DNA from: Arthrobacter sp. D5-1
GTDB lineage: Bacteria; Actinomycetota; Actinomycetes; Actinomycetales; Micrococcaceae
Direction of reading: 5' to 3'
Assembly: GCF_017357425.1 (NCBI RefSeq)
Contig: NZ_CP014571.1
Span: forward strand, 2,046,001 to 2,110,000
DNA: 64,000 nt
This document shows positions 17,986 to 27,064 of this stretch, piece after piece. The number at the start of each line of letters is the position of its first letter. Positions within the stretch are counted from its first letter, which is position 1. A model generated the notes under the pieces. That model was given only the letters and a program-made list of their open reading frames with translations. It ran no database searches and had not been told where the DNA came from. A program made the position numbers and the translations under genes.

Positions 17986-19359
17986 ATGACCTCCCACAGC
18001 AATTCCTCCCACACCGATCACCCCGTCAATGACCACCAAGGGGCATCCGGTACTGAACTGGTCGTTGACATTGGTCCCATAGCCCACGGAGGGCACTTCG
18101 TCGCGCGGCACGAAGGGCGCGTCATCTTCGTCCGGCACGCCATCCCGGGGGAGAAGGTCCGTATCCGGTTGACTGACTCCGGTGACTCGTCGCGCTTCTG
18201 GCGGGCCGACGTCGTCGAAGTCCTTGACGCTTCGCCCCACCGGGTCCCGCACTTTTGGAGGGCAGCGGATTCCCAGGCCTCCTGGCGCCGTGGCGGGCCG
18301 CCGGTTGGCGGCGCCGAGCTCGGGCATATTTCGCTGGAGCACCAGCGTGCCCTGAAAGCCGAGGTGCTGGCTGAACAACTCAAACGGCTTGCCGGGCTTG
18401 ACCTCGCCACAGAGGTGGAAGCCGTGGGGGACCATAACGACGACGGCCTCGGCTGGCGCACACGCGCCGGCTTTGCCGTGACCTCCAAGGGTCGGTTGGG
18501 CATGCACGCCCATCGCTCGGACGTGGTGCTTCCCATCAAGGAGATGCCGTTGGCGCTCCCGGGACTGAACGACCTGAAGCTGTGGGACCTTGACCTCTCG
18601 GGCGTCGCCCGCGTCGAGGTTGCGGTCCCGGCCAATGGATCCAGGCCCCTGATACTGCTGGCGCCGGAGGAGGGGACGAGCCCCAAGAGGGTGCACAGCA
18701 TTCTGTCGCAGTTGCCGCATGACGTGTCGGTCGCCAGCTTCGACCCCAGCAAGGGAGAGGTCCTGCAGCTCCGGGGGAGAACCTGGGTGCAGGAGACCGC
18801 GGCCGGCCACGAGTACCGGGTCACCGGCGAGGGTTTCTGGCAGATCCACAAGAACGCACCGGAAACGCTCGTGGGCGCTGTGACGGACTATCTTTCGCAT
18901 GGCGGGTACTTGCAGCCGGGCGCCGCAGTTGCCGACCTCTACGCCGGTGCCGGGCTGTTCACGGCACCGCTGGCCGACGCCGTGGGTGTCACTGGATCGG
19001 TGCTCTCGGTGGAGGGTGCCCCCGGCGCGAGCCGCGACGCACGTAAGAACCTGCACGGTGAGCCGCAGGTGGAAATCGTCCAAGGGCGGGTGGAACGCGT
19101 GCTGCACCAGAGTGCCCGGAGCTTCGATTCCGTGGTGCTGGATCCACCGCGGGCCGGAGCCGGAAAAGCTGTGGTCAAGCAATTGATGGCCACTGGTCCC
19201 CGCGCAATCGCCTATGTGTCCTGCGATCCTGCTTCCTTTGCGCGTGATCTGGGTTACTTCCATCAGGGAGGTTGGCGCCTGGAGTCACTGCGGGCCTTCG
19301 ATCTCTACCCCCATACCCACCACCTCGAAACAGTGGGCCTGATCGTCCCTTCCGCCTAG
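17986..19359 (+). CDS. Class I SAM-dependent RNA uracil-C5 methyltransferase (TrmA/RumA family) with TRAM domain
   Basis: 457 aa. N-terminal TRAM RNA-binding domain (~18-80, LVVDIGPIAHGGHFVARHEG). SAM fold with motif I VADLYAGAGLFTAPLADAVG, the DPPRAGAG motif, and the nucleophilic-Cys region YVSCDPASFARDLGYF. The family methylates C5 of uridine in rRNA or tRNA. The Cys-rich 4Fe-4S segment that usually follows the TRAM domain (CxxxxxCGGCxxQH pattern) is replaced by cysteine-free sequence (VPHFWRAADSQASW, then GGAELGHIS), so it probably has no iron-sulfur cluster. It starts one base after the transporter stop. Confidence 0.88.
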   Translation: MTSHSNSSHTDHPVNDHQGASGTELVVDIGPIAHGGHFVARHEGRVIFVRHAIPGEKVRIRLTDSGDSSRFWRADVVEVLDASPHRVPHFWRAADSQASWRRGGPPVGGAELGHISLEHQRALKAEVLAEQLKRLAGLDLATEVEAVGDHNDDGLGWRTRAGFAVTSKGRLGMHAHRSDVVLPIKEMPLALPGLNDLKLWDLDLSGVARVEVAVPANGSRPLILLAPEEGTSPKRVHSILSQLPHDVSVASFDPSKGEVLQLRGRTWVQETAAGHEYRVTGEGFWQIHKNAPETLVGAVTDYLSHGGYLQPGAAVADLYAGAGLFTAPLADAVGVTGSVLSVEGAPGASRDARKNLHGEPQVEIVQGRVERVLHQSARSFDSVVLDPPRAGAGKAVVKQLMATGPRAIAYVSCDPASFARDLGYFHQGGWRLESLRAFDLYPHTHHLETVGLIVPSA

Positions 19360-19372
19360 CCGGAGTGTCGCC

Positions 19373-19395
19373 CGCCCGCCGCAGTGCGGCGGGCG
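19373..19395 (+). terminator. GC-rich hairpin after the RNA methyltransferase gene
   Basis: 11-bp inverted repeat (19373-19383 with 19385-19395) 13 nt past the stop. No T-tract follows, so it may be a weak terminator or an mRNA end-stabilising hairpin. Confidence 0.4.
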
Positions 19396-19521
19396 GCGCC
19401 GCGTTTGGGTGGCGACATGCCACTCTTGGGGCGGATGCCACTACGATGGGCGTAGTAGCCCCGCTTCGCTGGAATCATCGCCGCGGACCGGGGTGACCAC
19501 GAGAGATGCCGCCCGGCTAAG

Positions 19522-19540
19522 TAAGGTGCGCCTAACTGGC
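19522..19540 (+). promoter_or_regulatory. Candidate DtxR/IdeR-type iron box upstream of aconitase
   Basis: TAAGGTGCGCCTAACTGG matches the actinobacterial iron-box consensus TTAGGTTAGGCTAACCTAA at about 11 of 19 positions, with the AGGT and CTAAC blocks intact. It lies about 50 nt before the aconitase start. Aconitase carries an iron-sulfur cluster, so iron control would make sense, but the match is imperfect. Confidence 0.3.
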
Positions 19541-19591
19541 TAGCGGCCAACCACGCGACAAAGATGAAACTGTTGCGAGAGGAGTCCTGCC

Positions 19592-22399
19592 ATGAGCACT
19601 GTGGACAGCTTCGGTTCCAAAGGCGTACTGAATGTAGCCGGCACCGATTATGAAATTTTCCGGTTGAACTCCGTAGAGGGCGCAGACAGCCTTCCGTTCA
19701 GCCTTAAGGTATTGCTTGAAAACCTCCTGCGGACTGAGGATGGCGCCAATATTACGGCGGACCATGTCCGCGCCCTGGCCGGTTGGGATCCCAATGCGGA
19801 GCCCGATACGGAAATCCAGTTCACCCCGGCACGTGTCATCATGCAGGACTTCACTGGTGTTCCCTGCGTCGTTGACCTCGCCACCATGCGCGAAGCAGTC
19901 AAGGAACTCGGCGGCGATCCCAAGCGCGTCAACCCCTTGGCGCCTGCAGAAATGGTCATCGACCACTCCGTCCAGATCGACGCCTTCGGTAACTCCGGCG
20001 CACTGGAGCGCAACATGGAGATCGAATACCAGCGCAATGGTGAGCGCTACCAGTTCCTTCGCTGGGGCCAGACCGCGTTCGACGACTTCAAAGTTGTCCC
20101 GCCGGGAACCGGTATTGTCCACCAGGTCAACATCGAGTACCTGGCACGCACCGTGATGACCCGCGAGGTAGACGGTGTTCTTCGTGCCTACCCCGACACC
20201 TGTGTGGGCACTGACTCGCACACCACCATGGTCAACGGCCTGGGCATCCTGGGTTGGGGCGTCGGCGGCATCGAAGCCGAGGCAGCAATGCTTGGCCAGC
20301 CCGTTTCCATGCTGATCCCCCGCGTTGTGGGCTTCAAGCTCAAGGGCAGCATCCCGGCCGGCGCTACCGCCACCGACGTCGTCCTGACCATCACCGAAAT
20401 GCTGCGCAAGCACGGTGTTGTTGGCAAGTTCGTTGAGTTCTACGGTGAAGGCGTAGCCGCTGTGCCGTTGGCCAACCGCGCCACCATCGGCAACATGAGC
20501 CCTGAATTCGGTTCCACGGCTGCCATGTTCCCCATCGACGACGTCACCCTGGAGTACCTGCGCCTGACCGGCCGTTCCGAAGCAAACGTCGCCCTCGTGG
20601 AGGCGTACAGCAAGGAACAGGGCCTCTGGCACGATCCCTCCCGCGAACTGCGCTTCTCCGAGTTCCTTGAGTTGGACCTGTCCACGGTTGTTCCTTCCAT
20701 TTCCGGCCCCAAGCGTCCCCAGGACCGCATTGAGCTCACGGACGCCAAGGAGCAGTTCCGTAAGGACATCCACAACTACGTGGCCATCGAAGACGGCAGC
20801 GTTGACGAGTCGCTGGACGAGTCCTTCCCGGCGTCGGACGCGCCGTCGTTCACTCATGCTGACTCGCACACCACGGAGACGGAGCGCGTTTACTCCGCCG
20901 CCAACGGTGCGCATGGCCGCCCGTCGTCCCCGGTCAAGGTCAAGACTGCCGACGGACGCGAATTCGAGCTGGACCATGGTGCAGTGTCGATCGCATCGAT
21001 CACGTCCTGCACCAACACGTCCAACCCGTCTGTGATGCTTGCTGCTGCCCTCCTGGCACGCAACGCCGTGGACAAGGGCCTGACGTCCAAGCCGTGGGTC
21101 AAGACCTCTGTTGCCCCCGGCTCCAAGGTGGTCACTGACTACTACGAAAAGTCCGGCCTCACGCCGTACCTGGAGAAGCTCGGCTTCTACATCGTCGGTT
21201 ACGGTTGCGCCACCTGTATCGGTAACTCCGGTCCGCTGGAGCCTGAAATCTCCGAGGCTATCCAGGCCAACGATCTTTCCGTCACCGCAGTCCTCTCCGG
21301 CAACCGCAACTTCGAAGGCCGCATCAACCCGGACGTGAAGATGAACTACCTGGCGTCGCCGCCGCTGGTCATCGCCTACGCCCTGGCCGGTTCCATGGAC
21401 TTCGATTTCGACACCGATGCCCTGGGCACCGACTCGGAAGGCAACGAGGTCTTCCTGAAGGACATCTGGCCGAACCCCACGGAGGTGCAGGAAGTCATCG
21501 ACTCCTCCATCGACGAGGCCATGTTCGCCAAGGGTTACGAAGGCGTCTTCGACGGCGACGACCGTTGGAAGGCCCTCGACACCCCTGCAGGCGACACCTT
21601 CGCATGGGCCGAGGACTCCACCTACGTGCGGAAGCCCCCATACTTCGAGGGCATGAAGGCACAGCCGGACCCCGTCCAGGACATCGAGGGCGCCCGCGTC
21701 CTCCTGAAGCTCGGCGACTCCGTCACCACCGACCACATCTCCCCGGCTGGCTCGTTCAAGTCGGACACCCCTGCAGGCCAGTACCTTTTGGCCAACGGTG
21801 TGGAGCGCAAGGACTTCAACTCCTACGGTTCGCGCCGTGGCAACCACGAAGTCATGATCCGCGGCACGTTCGCCAACATCCGCATCAAGAACCAGCTCCT
21901 GGACGGTGTCGAGGGTGGCTTCACCCGCGACTTCAGCCAGGAAGGTGCACCGCAGGCGTACGTGTACGACGCCGCCCAGAACTACCAGGCAGCGGGAACG
22001 CCGCTGGTGGTGCTGGCAGGCAAGGAATACGGTTCGGGTTCTTCCCGTGACTGGGCTGCGAAGGGCACCGCGCTCCTGGGCGTCAAGGCCGTCATCGCCG
22101 AGAGCTACGAGCGTATCCACCGCTCCAACCTGATCGGCATGGGCGTCCTCCCGCTGCAGTACCCCGCAGGCGAGTCGGCAGCAACCCTGGGCCTGACCGG
22201 TACGGAAACGTTCGCAGTTGAAGGCGTCACCGAGCTGAACAACGGCACCACGCCGAAGACGCTCAAAGTGACGGCTACGGCAGAGGACGGTACCGTCAAG
22301 TCCTTCGACGCGGTTCTGCGCATCGATACCCCGGGTGAAGCGGACTACTACCGCAACGGCGGCATCCTGCAGTACGTGCTGCGCCAGATCTCCGCATAG
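19592..22399 (+). CDS. acn: Aconitate hydratase A
   Basis: 935 aa, full length for actinobacterial AcnA. It isomerises citrate to isocitrate in the TCA cycle. The three 4Fe-4S ligands are in [10 protein letters not shown] and GYGCATCIG. Substrate-binding motifs [25 protein letters not shown] and [12 protein letters not shown] are all present. A charged linker (about res 390-450, Asp/Glu/Ser-rich) inside the first half is longer than in E. coli AcnA. Ribosome site gagaggag before the ATG. Monocistronic: own upstream region, and a strong terminator 36 nt after the stop. Confidence 0.96.
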   Translation: MSTVDSFGSKGVLNVAGTDYEIFRLNSVEGADSLPFSLKVLLENLLRTEDGANITADHVRALAGWDPNAEPDTEIQFTPARVIMQDFTGVPCVVDLATMREAVKELGGDPKRVNPLAPAEMVIDHSVQIDAFGNSGALERNMEIEYQRNGERYQFLRWGQTAFDDFKVVPPGTGIVHQVNIEYLARTVMTREVDGVLRAYPDTCVGTDSHTTMVNGLGILGWGVGGIEAEAAMLGQPVSMLIPRVVGFKLKGSIPAGATATDVVLTITEMLRKHGVVGKFVEFYGEGVAAVPLANRATIGNMSPEFGSTAAMFPIDDVTLEYLRLTGRSEANVALVEAYSKEQGLWHDPSRELRFSEFLELDLSTVVPSISGPKRPQDRIELTDAKEQFRKDIHNYVAIEDGSVDESLDESFPASDAPSFTHADSHTTETERVYSAANGAHGRPSSPVKVKTADGREFELDHGAVSIASITSCTNTSNPSVMLAAALLARNAVDKGLTSKPWVKTSVAPGSKVVTDYYEKSGLTPYLEKLGFYIVGYGCATCIGNSGPLEPEISEAIQANDLSVTAVLSGNRNFEGRINPDVKMNYLASPPLVIAYALAGSMDFDFDTDALGTDSEGNEVFLKDIWPNPTEVQEVIDSSIDEAMFAKGYEGVFDGDDRWKALDTPAGDTFAWAEDSTYVRKPPYFEGMKAQPDPVQDIEGARVLLKLGDSVTTDHISPAGSFKSDTPAGQYLLANGVERKDFNSYGSRRGNHEVMIRGTFANIRIKNQLLDGVEGGFTRDFSQEGAPQAYVYDAAQNYQAAGTPLVVLAGKEYGSGSSRDWAAKGTALLGVKAVIAESYERIHRSNLIGMGVLPLQYPAGESAATLGLTGTETFAVEGVTELNNGTTPKTLKVTATAEDGTVKSFDAVLRIDTPGEADYYRNGGILQYVLRQISA

Positions 22400-22434
22400 C
22401 CAGTCGGCCGGTTTCCGGCTGATCCTGATGCCAG

Positions 22435-22470
22435 ACAGCCCCGGCTGGTCGCCTGACCAGCCGGGGCTGT
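22435..22470 (+). terminator. Intrinsic terminator after aconitase
   Basis: Perfect 16-bp inverted repeat (22435-22450 with 22455-22470) closed by a GCCT tetraloop. It separates acn from dxs. Confidence 0.8.
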
Positions 22471-22574
22471 TGGCGTCCGGGTCCCGCCGCGATGCGGATC
22501 GTCGCGGTGGGAAACGCGCAGGCCCGGGCACGCGCTAAAGTTAACAAGCACGTCATTCACCCTAAGGAGGGCCG

Positions 22575-24548
22575 TTGGGACTTTTGGAAACCGTCAAGGA
22601 TCCACAGGACCTGGCCAAACTGTCCGGCACCGAGCTGGAACAACTGGCCGGCGAAATCAGGGAATTCCTGATCACCAACGTAGCCGCGACAGGCGGACAC
22701 CTGGGCCCAAACCTTGGTGTCGTTGAACTCACCCTGGCCGTCCACCGGATTTTCGAGTCCCCGCGGGACAGCATTGTCTTCGACACCGGGCATCAGTCCT
22801 ACGTGCACAAGCTGCTTACCGGCCGCCAGGATTTCAGCACCCTCCGCCAGCAGGGTGGGCTCTCCGGTTATCCGGAGCGCGCTGAATCAGAGCACGACAT
22901 TGTGGAGAGCTCCCACGCCTCGTCCTCCCTGTCCTGGGCCGACGGCATTTCACGGGCCCGGCAGCTGACCGGCGAAGGTGACCGGTTCGTCGTCGCGGTG
23001 GTGGGCGATGGCGCACTCACCGGTGGCATGACATGGGAAGCCATCAATAACATTGCCGCTGACAAACGGCGGCGTGTGGTCATTGTGGTCAATGACAACG
23101 GCCGTTCCTACGCACCCACTGTTGGCGGCTTTGCCGACTACCTCGCTTCACTGCGCCCCACCATCGACTCCCTGCGCACCACTCCGGCGTACGAGCGGAT
23201 GCTGGACTGGTGGAAGAAAAAGCTCCAGAACGGCGGTCCCGCCGGGCAATTCACCTACAAGAGCCTGCACGCCATGAAGAAGGGCATCAAGGACTGGTGG
23301 GCTCCCCAAGGCATGTTCGAGGACCTGGGCATGAAGTACATCGGTCCGGTGGACGGGCACAGTCTCCAGGCCATGGAGAATGCGCTGAACACCGCCAAGG
23401 CCTACGGAGGCCCGGTGATCGTGCACGCGATGACCGAGAAGGGCCACGGTTATGCCCCGGCCCTGGCCAACGAGGCAGACCAATTCCACGCCGTGGGAAT
23501 CATCGACCCCGAAACGGGCGAGTCCACGGAGATGCCTGGCGCCAGGTCATGGACCTCGGTGTTCGCTGAGGAGATCGCGGACATCGCTGATGAGCGCGAG
23601 GACATCGTGGGCATTACAGGCGCCATGCTGATCCCCGTGGGCCTGCACAAATTTGCTGAGCGGCACCCGGAACGCGTCATCGACGTCGGCATCGCTGAGC
23701 AGCACGCCCTCACGTCGGCTGCGGGCATGGCCTTCGGCGGCCTGCATCCCGTGGTGGCGGTCTATGCCACCTTCCTGAACCGGGCCTTTGACCAGCTCCT
23801 CATGGATGTGGCCCTGCATAAGGCCGGCGTCACGATTGTCCTGGACCGGGCCGGCGTCACCGGCCCGGACGGCCCCAGCCACCACGGCATGTGGGACATG
23901 GCGATGGTCCAGATCGTGCCGGGACTCCATTTGGCCGCACCCCGCGATGCCACCAGGCTCCGGGAAGAATTGCGGGAGGCTGTGGCGGTTGACGACGCCC
24001 CCACGGTGGTGCGCTTCTCCAAAGGCAGCGTCGGTTCCGAAGTTGAAGCGATTGAACGGCTTCACGACGGCGTTGACATCCTTGCCCGCCGACCCGAGGG
24101 ATCCACCGAAAACGATGTCCTCATCGTCAGCGTCGGCGCCATGTCTGAGCTCGCGCTGGATGTGGCCGGACGGCTGGGTGCCCAAGGCATCAGTTCCACG
24201 GTAGTGGACCCCCGTTGGGTCCTTCCCGTCCGTAAATCGATCATTGCTCTCGCTGCCCGCCATCGCCTGGTCATCTGCATTGAAGACGGCGTGCGTGCCG
24301 GTGGCGTTGGCTCCCGCATACGGCAGGAGATGCGTGCTGCGGGGGTGGATACGGCCCTCAATGAAGTCGGTTTGCCTGTGGAGTTCCTGGTCCACGGCTC
24401 CCGGAGCCAGGTCCTGGAACGCGTTGGACTCACCGCCCAGAAGATAACGCACGACGTCGTAGCCCAGGTTCTGGGGACCAAGGTCCCCTTCGCGAGGCCC
24501 CTCCCAGGCCAGGAACACCCCACCACCGGCAGTCTGCCCACGTTGTGA
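22575..24548 (+). CDS. dxs: 1-deoxy-D-xylulose-5-phosphate synthase
   Basis: 657 aa from a TTG start with aaggagg 4 nt upstream. It condenses pyruvate and glyceraldehyde-3-phosphate, the entry step of the MEP isoprenoid pathway. The thiamine-pyrophosphate motif runs from [16 protein letters not shown] to NDNG. The histidine triad is visible ([17 protein letters not shown]), as are the transketolase middle domain ([26 protein letters not shown]) and the C-terminal domain ending in [13 protein letters not shown]. Translationally coupled to DUF402 by a stop/start overlap. Confidence 0.95.
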   Translation: MGLLETVKDPQDLAKLSGTELEQLAGEIREFLITNVAATGGHLGPNLGVVELTLAVHRIFESPRDSIVFDTGHQSYVHKLLTGRQDFSTLRQQGGLSGYPERAESEHDIVESSHASSSLSWADGISRARQLTGEGDRFVVAVVGDGALTGGMTWEAINNIAADKRRRVVIVVNDNGRSYAPTVGGFADYLASLRPTIDSLRTTPAYERMLDWWKKKLQNGGPAGQFTYKSLHAMKKGIKDWWAPQGMFEDLGMKYIGPVDGHSLQAMENALNTAKAYGGPVIVHAMTEKGHGYAPALANEADQFHAVGIIDPETGESTEMPGARSWTSVFAEEIADIADEREDIVGITGAMLIPVGLHKFAERHPERVIDVGIAEQHALTSAAGMAFGGLHPVVAVYATFLNRAFDQLLMDVALHKAGVTIVLDRAGVTGPDGPSHHGMWDMAMVQIVPGLHLAAPRDATRLREELREAVAVDDAPTVVRFSKGSVGSEVEAIERLHDGVDILARRPEGSTENDVLIVSVGAMSELALDVAGRLGAQGISSTVVDPRWVLPVRKSIIALAARHRLVICIEDGVRAGGVGSRIRQEMRAAGVDTALNEVGLPVEFLVHGSRSQVLERVGLTAQKITHDVVAQVLGTKVPFARPLPGQEHPTTGSLPTL

Positions 24549-25111
24549 TGAATAACCCCGGACCGGGCGCACTGCAGCCCGGTGACCTCGTTGTGTCGAG
24601 GAACAGGAAATGGAACGGCAAAGCCCATTGGGTGGTGCCTGGCCGGTATCTTGGCGAAGACCTTCACGGCTGGTGGATTTTCCAGGGCGCGGGGGAGTTC
24701 TGTTCCCGTCCCGGGGCAGCCTTCTACACGGCTTCGGACGCTGTCCTGCTGGTCCCGAGGACCGGCGAGTTTGTGGCGACCTTTTACGACGATACGTACC
24801 CGGGCGACTTCCGCATTTACGTTGACCTCGCCACGTCCCACGACTGGAACACCATCAGGCCCGGCGTCACGGAGTTCCACATGATCGACATGGACCTGGA
24901 CGTGATCCGTTCCACCCGGCACGGTGTGTTTGTTGACGATGAAGACGAGTTTGAGCAGCACCGGGTGGCCATGGGCTATCCGCACGACACAGTGGCCGCT
25001 ATGCGCACGGAATGCGCCGCCCTCTTGGAGGCTGTAGCGGCCATGAAAGCACCGTTCGACGTCACTGGTGCCAGCACCAGCGCCGAATGGTTCAGAAAAG
25101 GACGGGCATGA
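24548..25111 (+). CDS. DUF402 domain protein
   Basis: 187 aa. A beta-barrel of the DUF402/FomD type: PGDLVVSRNRKWNGKAHWVV at the start, a Trp-rich strand pair (HGWWIFQGAG), then the family core YPGDFRIYVDLATSH and VTEFHMIDMDLDVIRS, whose acidic residues resemble the metal site of FomD-like nucleotide hydrolases. Some DUF402 proteins hydrolyse nucleoside diphosphates or CMP-conjugates; the substrate here is unknown. The ATG at 24548 shares a base with the dxs stop. An in-frame GTG one codon earlier is equally possible. Confidence 0.85.
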   Translation: MNNPGPGALQPGDLVVSRNRKWNGKAHWVVPGRYLGEDLHGWWIFQGAGEFCSRPGAAFYTASDAVLLVPRTGEFVATFYDDTYPGDFRIYVDLATSHDWNTIRPGVTEFHMIDMDLDVIRSTRHGVFVDDEDEFEQHRVAMGYPHDTVAAMRTECAALLEAVAAMKAPFDVTGASTSAEWFRKGRA

Positions 25112-25668
25112 GCGGCATTATTCGCACGTACAAGCGGGACGATGAGGGAGTACTTCACTTCCGGGAAGCCTGGTACGACGACGAGGACCAGCAGTTCGTG
25201 ATTAATCACGGCGTGGTGGGTCATCAGAGCAAAACCGACGAAACCGGCGTGGAGGACGAATCCTCGGTGGAGGGCCTGATGTCGGCATTCGCTGCGCAGT
25301 GCGAGGAAGACGGATACGCGGAGATTCCAGAGTCGGAGCAGTTCTGGGTTGTTGCCCAGATTGCCCTCAAGACCAAGGACGGCACCGAGCGGGACCGTCA
25401 TCTTGAACGGAAAGCCAAGGCCGCCCTGACAGGGGAACTGGCATGGCGCGGGTTGGGCATCGTGGACCGGTCCGAAATAGGCAATGGCCACTTGAACATC
25501 TTCTGCCTCTGCCCGGACGTGAACAAGGCCGTGAATGCCATCAAGATCTGTGTTCGTGGTGAGGACCTTGACTTCACCAAACTCACTATCGCTGCGGCGC
25601 CGCACAGCGAGCCCGACGCCTTCCGGCTGAAGCACTCGCCCAAGCAGGGCGTGGGCTTTACTCTCTAA
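25108..25668 (+). CDS. Conserved hypothetical protein (unknown function)
   Basis: 186 aa; I do not recognise a family. It is acidic and soluble, with no signal peptide or membrane segment. Visible blocks are IIRTYKRDDEGVLHFREAWYDDEDQQFVINHG at the start, SEQFWVVAQIALKTKDGTERD in the middle and LGIVDRSEIGNGHLNIFCLCPDVNKAVNAI later, ending HSPKQGVGFTL. The pattern of strands and helices suggests a compact alpha/beta fold. It overlaps the DUF402 stop by 4 nt (ATGA), so it is co-translated with dxs-DUF402. A small HhH protein gene follows after 31 nt. Confidence 0.8.
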   Translation: MSGIIRTYKRDDEGVLHFREAWYDDEDQQFVINHGVVGHQSKTDETGVEDESSVEGLMSAFAAQCEEDGYAEIPESEQFWVVAQIALKTKDGTERDRHLERKAKAALTGELAWRGLGIVDRSEIGNGHLNIFCLCPDVNKAVNAIKICVRGEDLDFTKLTIAAAPHSEPDAFRLKHSPKQGVGFTL

Positions 25669-25699
25669 GTAGCACCCCAACGCACCAGGAGGGACTTCC

Positions 25700-25918
25700 A
25701 TGGCGTCCAAGAGCAACTGGCCCGGACATACACCACTGCCCAAGGGCCTCGCTGCACCGGCGAGACGGGCTTTGGCGCACGAAGGAATTGAGACCCTGGA
25801 GCAGTTGGCGGAATTCGGAGAGGTGAAAATCTCCAAGCTCCACGGCATGGGGCCGGTGGCCATCGCCCAGCTTGAGGATGCCATGGAGGAATCGGGAATC
25901 TCCTACAGCGGCGGCTAG
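25700..25918 (+). CDS. Small helix-hairpin-helix protein (RNAP alpha-CTD-like)
   Basis: 72 aa with ribosome site aggaggg. Residues ~17-65 hold a helix-hairpin-helix pair: PARRALAHEGIETLEQLAEFGE, then ISKLHGMGPVAIAQLEDAME, the second with the GMGP hairpin typical of DNA-binding HhH units and of the RNA polymerase alpha C-terminal domain. It probably binds DNA without sequence preference; this is inferred from the fold. The stop codon overlaps the -10 hexamer of the next gene. Confidence 0.82.
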   Translation: MASKSNWPGHTPLPKGLAAPARRALAHEGIETLEQLAEFGEVKISKLHGMGPVAIAQLEDAMEESGISYSGG

Positions 25919-25921
25919 GCT
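25916..25921 (+). promoter_or_regulatory. -10 hexamer TAGGCT for the aldo/keto reductase gene
   Basis: TAGGCT overlaps the upstream TAG stop and lies 6 nt before the ATG at 25928. No ribosome-binding site is visible between them, so a leaderless transcript is likely. Confidence 0.45.
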
Positions 25922-25927
25922 GATTTC

Positions 25928-26905
25928 ATGACTGAATACCGACGCCTTGGCCATTCCGGATTGACTGTCTCAGCTGTTGGGCTGGGCTGCAACAATCTTG
26001 GACGCGCCAATACACCCACCGAGTCCCAGGAGGGCACGGACGACGTTGTCCATGCCGCGCTTGATGCCGGAGTGACCTTCTTTGACGTTGCCGATGTCTA
26101 CGGCCGCGAGCCGGGACTGAGCGAGGCCATGTTGGGCAAGGCGCTCAAGGGCCGGCGTGACGACGTAGTCATCGGCACCAAGTTCGGCATGGACATGCGT
26201 GGAGTCAACGGCAACGACTTCGACGCCCGCGGTTCGCGCCGCTACATTGTGAGGGCCGTGGAAGCATCGCTCCGCCGCTTGGACACAGAGTGGATCGATC
26301 TCTACCAGTTCCATACCCCGGACGCGCGGACGCCCATCGAGGAGACCCTGGCCGCCTTGGATGACCTGGTGTCCAGCGGCAAGGTGCGGTACATCGGCCA
26401 TTCCAACTTTGCCGGCTGGCAGATCGCTGAAGCGGAGTACGTCGGGCGCCAGCTTGGGGGCGCGCGCTTCATCTCGACGCAAAATCATTACAACCTCCTG
26501 GACCGGCGCGCAGAACTCGAGGTGCTTCCCGCGGCGGGAGCCTTTTCCTTGGGCGTCCTTCCTTACTTCCCCTTGGCCAACGGGCTGCTCACCGGAAAGT
26601 ACTCTGCGGGCAAGGCCCCTGAAGGTTCCCGCTTGAGCCACACCCGCACCAACCTGGTGGACGACGCCGATTGGGACCAGCTGGGTCGCTTCGGCCAGTT
26701 CGCCAAGGAGCGGGACATCAGTGAATTGCAGCTGGCCTTCTCCTGGCTTGCCGCGCAGCCCGGTGTCGGCAGCGTGATCGCGGGCGCCACGCGTCCGGAG
26801 CAGATCCGCGAAAACGCCGAAGCTGTGTGCTGGGTACCTACCCAGGAAGACTGCGCGGAGCTGGATGAGATCTTCCCGCGGACGCCGAAGGTTGCACTCT
26901 TCTAG
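25928..26905 (+). CDS. Aldo/keto reductase
   Basis: 325 aa, one (beta/alpha)8 barrel. The catalytic tetrad is recognisable: Asp and Tyr in FFDVADVYGREPGLSE, Lys in VVIGTKFG and His in LYQFHTPD. The NADPH-binding end is SVIAGATRPEQIRENAEA. The Gly-rich N-terminal strand SAVGLGCNNLGR matches the AKR11/12-like group of oxidoreductases (YghZ/IolS type). It reduces an unknown carbonyl substrate. Convergent with fadB and separated from it by a hairpin and a repeat cluster. Confidence 0.9.
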   Translation: MTEYRRLGHSGLTVSAVGLGCNNLGRANTPTESQEGTDDVVHAALDAGVTFFDVADVYGREPGLSEAMLGKALKGRRDDVVIGTKFGMDMRGVNGNDFDARGSRRYIVRAVEASLRRLDTEWIDLYQFHTPDARTPIEETLAALDDLVSSGKVRYIGHSNFAGWQIAEAEYVGRQLGGARFISTQNHYNLLDRRAELEVLPAAGAFSLGVLPYFPLANGLLTGKYSAGKAPEGSRLSHTRTNLVDDADWDQLGRFGQFAKERDISELQLAFSWLAAQPGVGSVIAGATRPEQIRENAEAVCWVPTQEDCAELDEIFPRTPKVALF

Positions 26906-26964
26906 CCCGCTAGCACATCCCGCCCCCCGCCAGGCGTCCCTCTCTCAGAAAACAGACCCTAAAA

Positions 26965-27000
26965 CGGAACGCTCTCCCACCTCGGTGAGAGAGCGTTCCG
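26965..27000. terminator. Bidirectional hairpin terminator
   Basis: 12-bp stem (26965-26976 with 26989-27000), A-rich on its left and followed by GTTT on its right, between the convergent aldo/keto reductase and fadB genes. Confidence 0.65.
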
Positions 27001-27062
27001 GTTTGGGCCGCGGGATGTGAGAGAGCGATCGGTTTAAGGGCCCGGGATGTGCGAGAGGGACG
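26986..27062 (+). repeat. Three degenerate copies of a 31-32-bp motif
   Basis: GTGAGAGAGCG at 26986 and again at 27017, then GTGCGAGAGGGAC at 27049, each followed by a CGG(A/T)T-like block. The first two copies also share CGGTTT and GGGCC. An inverted partial copy (ACATCCCGC, CGTCCCTCTCTC) lies at about 26914-26946. Purpose unknown; it may be a small repetitive extragenic element. Confidence 0.5.
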
Positions 27063-27064
27063 GA

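Noticed and set aside
15994..19263. Long minus-strand open frames opposite the KimA-like and methyltransferase genes
   Set aside because: Both mirror well-supported plus-strand genes, have His/Gly/Arg-skewed translations and no start signals.
19532..22531. A very long open frame (about 1,000 codons) antisense to aconitase
   Set aside because: It is a shadow of the real gene caused by GC-biased third codon positions; its translation is low-complexity and lacks any motif.
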